Assembly (NCBI GenBank): GCA_025617745.1
Contig: CM046855.1
Location: 16,647,880-16,711,879 of the forward strand
Length of the DNA: 64,000 bases
Reading direction: 5' to 3'
Origin: Heliocidaris erythrogramma
Taxonomy: Eukaryota > Echinodermata > Echinoidea > Camarodonta > Echinometridae
A model generated the notes under the pieces. It had not been told where the DNA came from. It did not search any database and was given only the letters and a program-made list of their open reading frames with translations. The position numbers were made by a program, and so were the translations under genes. This document shows positions 60,173 through 64,000 of this stretch, one piece after another; within the stretch, counting starts at the first letter, position 1; every line of letters begins with the position of its first letter.

Positions 60173-60719
60173 ATTTGGAAACACAGTTGTGTGCTGTGTT
60201 ATAGACCACCTATGATGAGTGTGTGTGTGTTTGTTGGGGGGGGGGGGTGCTGACTTGTTTTCATCAAATCGGATTATATAACTTGAGCCTGACCTTCAAT
60301 AGTTAAAAAATAAAGATAAAATGTCACCATCCGGAAGATGTGATTGTGGATAAAACTAGCCAAGAAGACTCTATATGTTTTCTAAAAGTTAACAATAATG
60401 TATTACAACATTCTCGCAAGGTATAGTTCCAGGGTTGTCACACGCGAGATCGGTGCGAAGCGTGCGCAGAGACTTGAGAGCAGTTTTCTTGAGACCAAGA
60501 CTTCTAGGTCTCAGACCGAGAGGGTATAGAAATAGGTATTGAGACGATCTCGAGACCAAGACCTACAACCATGTTTATGAATACCAAATTTGTTCCATTA
60601 TTTTCTTTCTTATCATTTAAAGTCCACTGATCCATGTTTTGATCATTATTACAATGGATCATGGATGACTTCACATAGGCCTATTTCAATAGAATTTCCA
60701 GCAAATATAACAACAACTA

Positions 60720-62364
60720 CAGTTAACAACAAAATTATTCATACCCCTTGGAAAATTCTAATTTTTTGCATTTTTCTTAAAAATGAATGGTTAAATGAAG
60801 TTACTTGCACATCACTTGAATACATTTAGTTATCATCTGCAAATGAATGCCGTTTCCGGTTTCACCTCATTTGCATAACAATAGAAAAGGTGAGTTATCC
60901 AAACTGGGCGATGTTCAAAATTATTCATACCCTTGGTGATTTATTGACTTTGTCAATCAGTATGAATCCGATCCTTGTGATTAATGCTTGTAATTCACTT
61001 TATTTTAATACACTGTCACAAGGCTTCCGGAGGGTTCTCTGCTGGGATATCAGGCCAGTACCTGTTCTCCAATGGCTCAATCTCCTTGAGGATGTGTCCA
61101 CACATGCCTTCACCTGACCTTCAGGGAGTTCATTAGATTTCGTGTCCTACAGGTGATGCAGTTATCGACTTCATGATGACAGGACTATGATATTGAAATT
61201 TTCGGTCATTTATTCCATGCATTTTAATGAAAATTCTGTATCTACTTATGAAGCAAAGCACCATTCCTGAAGAGCCCTTCCCTTTTGCACTGCCTGTGGG
61301 AGGATTCACCTTTATTCATTGGCCCCATTCTTAATCAGAGTGCTCAGGAAGGCCATGTTGGTGATATTAAAGTCATTGCATGACTCTAACGTCAGGTCAC
61401 CATGACCTTTGAGTACCATACACATCCCACATTGACTGTTACTGTATATCAATCTTCATATGGTATATTCTTTGTATCTTTGGTATGAAAGCTACAATCC
61501 TTGATATCAAAATGAATGTAAACCAAATTTATACCATATGCCCTCCATGTTACCACCTGCAGTGCACAAAATGCTACCACTTTGACAGTGCACTGGAACA
61601 TAAAGATCAGTATTTTAAGCTTCACTAGAGTACCCACTTGCAGGTGTCCATATCAAAAATGTGTCAATCAGTGTAACTGAATAAACTGATAAAATTGGCA
61701 CCATCCAACCTTTAGACAACTACCATGGCCTCCCTAAACATTCTTAATAATAATGGAACAAAAGTATCAGGAAAAACCTTCCCTTGACAGTGCAACAGTG
61801 AATGCCTCTAGGGAAGTCTCTTCAGGAAGAGTGCTTTGTTTCAACTTAGATACAGAATTGTCATTAAAATGTAAGGAATATTAACGAAAATATCAATATC
61901 ATAGTCCTCATGACGTCTAAAACTACACCACCTGCAAACACAAAATCTTCTTTAAATCCATCGAATCCCCTGAAGACCAGGTGATGGCATGTGTGGACAA
62001 CATCCTCAAGGAGATTGGGCCGTTGGAGACCAGGTATTGGCCTGATATCTCAGTAGAGACCTCCAGAAGCATTGTGACAGTGTGAAGAAAGTGTTACGAG
62101 CATTAATCACAAGGACTGGATTCATACTGATTGACAAAGTCAATAGATCACCAAGGGTATGAATAATTTTCAACATCACCCAGTTTGGATTCACCTTTTC
62201 TATTGTTATGCAAATGAGGTGAAACCAGAAACAGCATTCATTCGCAGATGATAACTAAATGTATTCAAGTGATGTGCAATTAAATTCAGTTAACCATTCA
62301 TTTTTAGGAAAAATGCAAAAAACTAGAATTTTCCAAGGGGTATGAATAATTTTGTTGTTAACTG
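60720..62364. mobile_element. Tc1-like element with IR/DR termini (non-autonomous)
   Basis: Ends CAGTTAACAAC (60720) and GTTGTTAACTG (ending 62364) are flanked by TA (60718-60719, 62365-62366). Arms of about 450 bp are inverted copies. Each arm carries two copies of AAAATTATTCATACCC(C)TTGG: at 60731 and 60917 on the left, and ending 62353 and 62170 on the right, spaced 186 and 183 bp. This is the IR/DR arrangement of Tc1 elements such as Sleeping Beauty, in which each direct repeat is a transposase site. The interior is itself imperfectly palindromic and encodes no transposase. Confidence 0.85.
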
Positions 62365-62495
62365 TATATAACAACAGCTATAATTATGCAACAGACATTT
62401 CATATTTAACACCAGCAAAGCCTCCCGTCAGATTCATTCTTGAATCATTTAGCAAATCCTCTCTCGAGTCTATTTTGTTTTTCTTCCTGTTTCAG

Positions 62496-62564
62496 ATAAT
62501 TGCTTTTGATGAGCTGAAAACTGACTACAAGAATCCTATAGATCAGTGTAACAGTCTCAACCCG
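62496..62564 (+). CDS. Cornichon homologue, exon 2
   Basis: Encodes 23 residues from IIAFDELKTDYKNPIDQCNS to LNP, the most conserved stretch of the family, lying after the first membrane helix. TTTCAG precedes it and GTGAGT follows; both junctions are phase 0 and match animal CNIH genes. The longer insertion that CNIH2/3 carry between this segment and VPEY is absent, so the gene is CNIH1-like. It lies only 131 bp after the Tc1-like element. Confidence 0.93.
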
Positions 62565-63025
62565 GTGAGTACAAATCTAGAATGCTGTCATCTGCATTTT
62601 TAACCATCCAAACTTGAAGAGATAAAGTTTATCTTGATTAAGCTGACTGAATAGAAAGTTTTGAAGATCCTTTCTCAAATTGACAATTCTTTGACTTCCT
62701 TTGTGATCAACTTTTCCGTTTGTTTATCTTATGTCATACAGATACAGGAGAATCTGGTTTTCAGTGCTTTATTTTTTGGCACAGATTTCATAAAAAACAT
62801 TCCTTTGGCAAAGATTGGACGTTTATGAAATCTGTCAACCCAAATGTTGAGTAGCTCACAATTGAAATTATGGAGTTTCAATAATAATGGAAAGAAAAAG
62901 AAACTATGGAGTTCCAGTTTTCTAATCTTGAAAACTTAAGAAATCATAAGCTTTTTATCTTTTATCAGATTTTTCTTGACTTTCACTAATACATTCCTTT
63001 TCTTTTTCCCATTTTTTTGTTTTTA

Positions 63026-63211
63026 TCAGGTTGGATTTCTGATTTATTAAGAGTCAAAGTTTATGCCTGGCTTTTATTGACTTCTGATAAATTAATTCTT
63101 TGATTATTTGATTCAGTATCAGGTTGGATTTCTGATTTATTAAGATTCAAAGTTTAAGCCTGGCTTTTATTGACTACTGATGAATTAATTCTTTGATTAT
63201 TTGATTCAGTT
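63026..63211 (+). repeat. 93-bp tandem duplication
   Basis: Two units (63026-63118 and 63119-63211), each beginning TCAGGTTGGATTTCTGATTT, differ at only a few positions. Confidence 0.85.
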
Positions 63212-63365
63212 ACAGGATACACCTAAGTCCTAATATTTCAGCTTTACCTCCTTATTAAAGTGAATGTCCTCGCTGGTATTAAGTTGAGTTGAATAAAAGC
63301 AGCAAAATAAGAGAAACAGATAGTGAAAGTTTGAGTGAAATCGGAAAAAGAAATTTTAAAAAATG

Positions 63366-63691
63366 AATTTTTGAAGTTGTAAGCAATCAAACACCAATTG
63401 GCAACTCCGTGACGAATCTTGCGAGCTCCTCTTCTATTTGTTCAGTACAGAAAATTTCATAAATTGTCATTTTGTTAGTTTTTGATGAAGGAATAGATTT
63501 ATTTCACATGGTTTTGTGTAAAAACATGAACAACGATTATATCTCAGGTGCATGTATGATTTAATATTTCCTTTAGAGAAAATGGAAATGAATGATTTTT
63601 TTTTTGGTGCAGGGCAAATGCGAGAGGAGCTCGCAAGTTACTTCACAAAATTGCCAATATGTGTTTGATTGATTACAACTTAAAATTTTTT
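63366..63691. mobile_element. Inverted-repeat MITE beside the exon 3 acceptor
   Basis: Arms of about 70 bp (63366-63433 and about 63623-63691) share AATCAAACAC, TTGGCAA and TTGCGAGCTCCTCT blocks in inverted orientation. Upstream GTGAAAGTTTGAGTGAAATC is probably part of the element. The right arm ends about 30 nt before exon 3, so the element may supply part of the acceptor region. Confidence 0.6.
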
Positions 63692-63722
63692 GATTTCTTA
63701 TTGTATCATTGTCTTTCAACAG

Positions 63723-63835
63723 CTTGTACTTCCTGAGTACATCATCCACATCTTCTACAATGTCCTGTTCCTGATTGCTGGACAGATCTTCACTGTAGCA
63801 CTCAATCTCCCTCTTATGGGATATCACATTTACAG
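63723..63835 (+). CDS. Cornichon homologue, exon 3
   Basis: Encodes LVLPEYIIHIFYNVLFLIAG, then QIFTVALNLPLMGYHIYR, with the last Arg codon split (phase 2) at a GTATGA donor. It covers the second membrane helix and the conserved NLPLxxYHIxRY motif. The remaining exons (about the last 55 residues in animal CNIH1, with the third helix) lie beyond the window. The gene appears intact so far: no frameshift or stop across three exons. Confidence 0.92.
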
Positions 63836-63992
63836 GTATGACATGTTTACAGAAAAATTTGGCATAGATTCCACCCCCAATACCTTCCGGATCCTAGGAC
63901 CTTTCACTGAAAAAGAAGAAAGTAGAAGTACTGATGAATCTGAGAAAGAAATGCAACCTTTAACACATCTTGAAAACCATGTACTTATCTGA
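63836..63992 (+). other. Start of cornichon intron 3; open frame continues past the donor
   Basis: If the donor at 63836 is not used, the frame stays open for 51 more codons, starting YDMFTEKFGIDS and ending in an acidic hydrophilic tail with a stop at 63990-63992. The tail bears no resemblance to the cornichon C-terminus, so intron is the default reading. Confidence 0.5.
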
Positions 63993-64000
63993 ACTTAGTA

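Larger units (their letters stand above)
50581..62495 (+). other. Cornichon intron 1 (11.9 kb), mostly mobile DNA
   Basis: Bounded by GTGAGT and TTTCAG. At least 10.6 kb consists of repeat DNA: the A/B/C/P mosaic (about 50880-59020), an 884-bp TIR transposon and a Tc1-like element. The first 300 bp and a few short spacers contain no recognisable sequence. A weak B-box-like GAGGTTCAATCCCC lies at about 50849-50862, just before the mosaic. Confidence 0.85.
62565..63722 (+). other. Cornichon intron 2 (1.16 kb)
   Basis: Bounded by GTGAGT and TTCAACAG. It holds a 93-bp tandem duplication and an inverted-repeat MITE next to the acceptor. Confidence 0.8.

Noticed and set aside
60590..61117. Open frames within the Tc1-like element as transposase remnants
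   Set aside because: They lie in the terminal arms and have inverted counterparts at 62006-62194; no DDE or HTH motif was seen.

Overview
The window looks like a piece of an animal nuclear genome, most likely an echinoderm and probably a sea urchin. This is inference from three things: a metazoan cornichon gene with conserved exon boundaries, a very high load of short foldback (inverted-repeat) DNA elements and tRNA-derived SINEs, and many long poly-G/poly-C and (GA)n tracts. Nothing bacterial or viral was recognised.

The only protein gene I can support is on the + strand at the right end. Three exons of a cornichon-family (CNIH1-like) cargo receptor lie at 50500-50580, 62496-62564 and 63723-63835. 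They are joined by GT-AG introns of 11,915 and 1,158 bp, and the last one or two exons lie beyond the window. A TATA-like box sits about 120 bp before the start codon.

Positions 1-50,370 appear intergenic. They hold microsatellites, SINE and tRNA-like fragments, and several foldback elements: a tandem-repeat foldback (476-1080); a Tc1/mariner-type element carrying at least three nested insertions (11969-14342); a hairpin fused to a coding-like fragment (16730-17022); a MITE (18844-18982); a large foldback with a TATA box and a start codon at its centre (27520-28340); a mariner MITE (28506-29063); and an inverted-repeat element enclosing a tRNA-like cloverleaf (29293-29701). A dispersed family with ends like CAGTGGCGTAGCC occurs throughout.

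The most unusual region fills most of cornichon intron 1 (about 50,880-59,020). It is an 8-kb mosaic built from three sequence modules, here called A, B and C, and a central palindrome P. There are seven copies of A, four of B plus a short scrap, three of C and four of P, in both orientations. Most joins carry a short palindrome around GGTCATA. Modules B and C each contain a protein-like open stretch running into a consensus 5' splice site, as if first-exon fragments had been captured. The same intron then holds an 884-bp transposon with perfect 12-bp TIRs and 8-bp target duplications (59289-60172) and a 1,645-bp Tc1-like element with IR/DR architecture (60720-62364). A 346-bp hAT-like MITE is inserted inside one A module.

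All family assignments come from reading motifs and repeat structure by eye. No database or alignment was run, and repeat boundaries without a stated target duplication are approximate to tens of bases.
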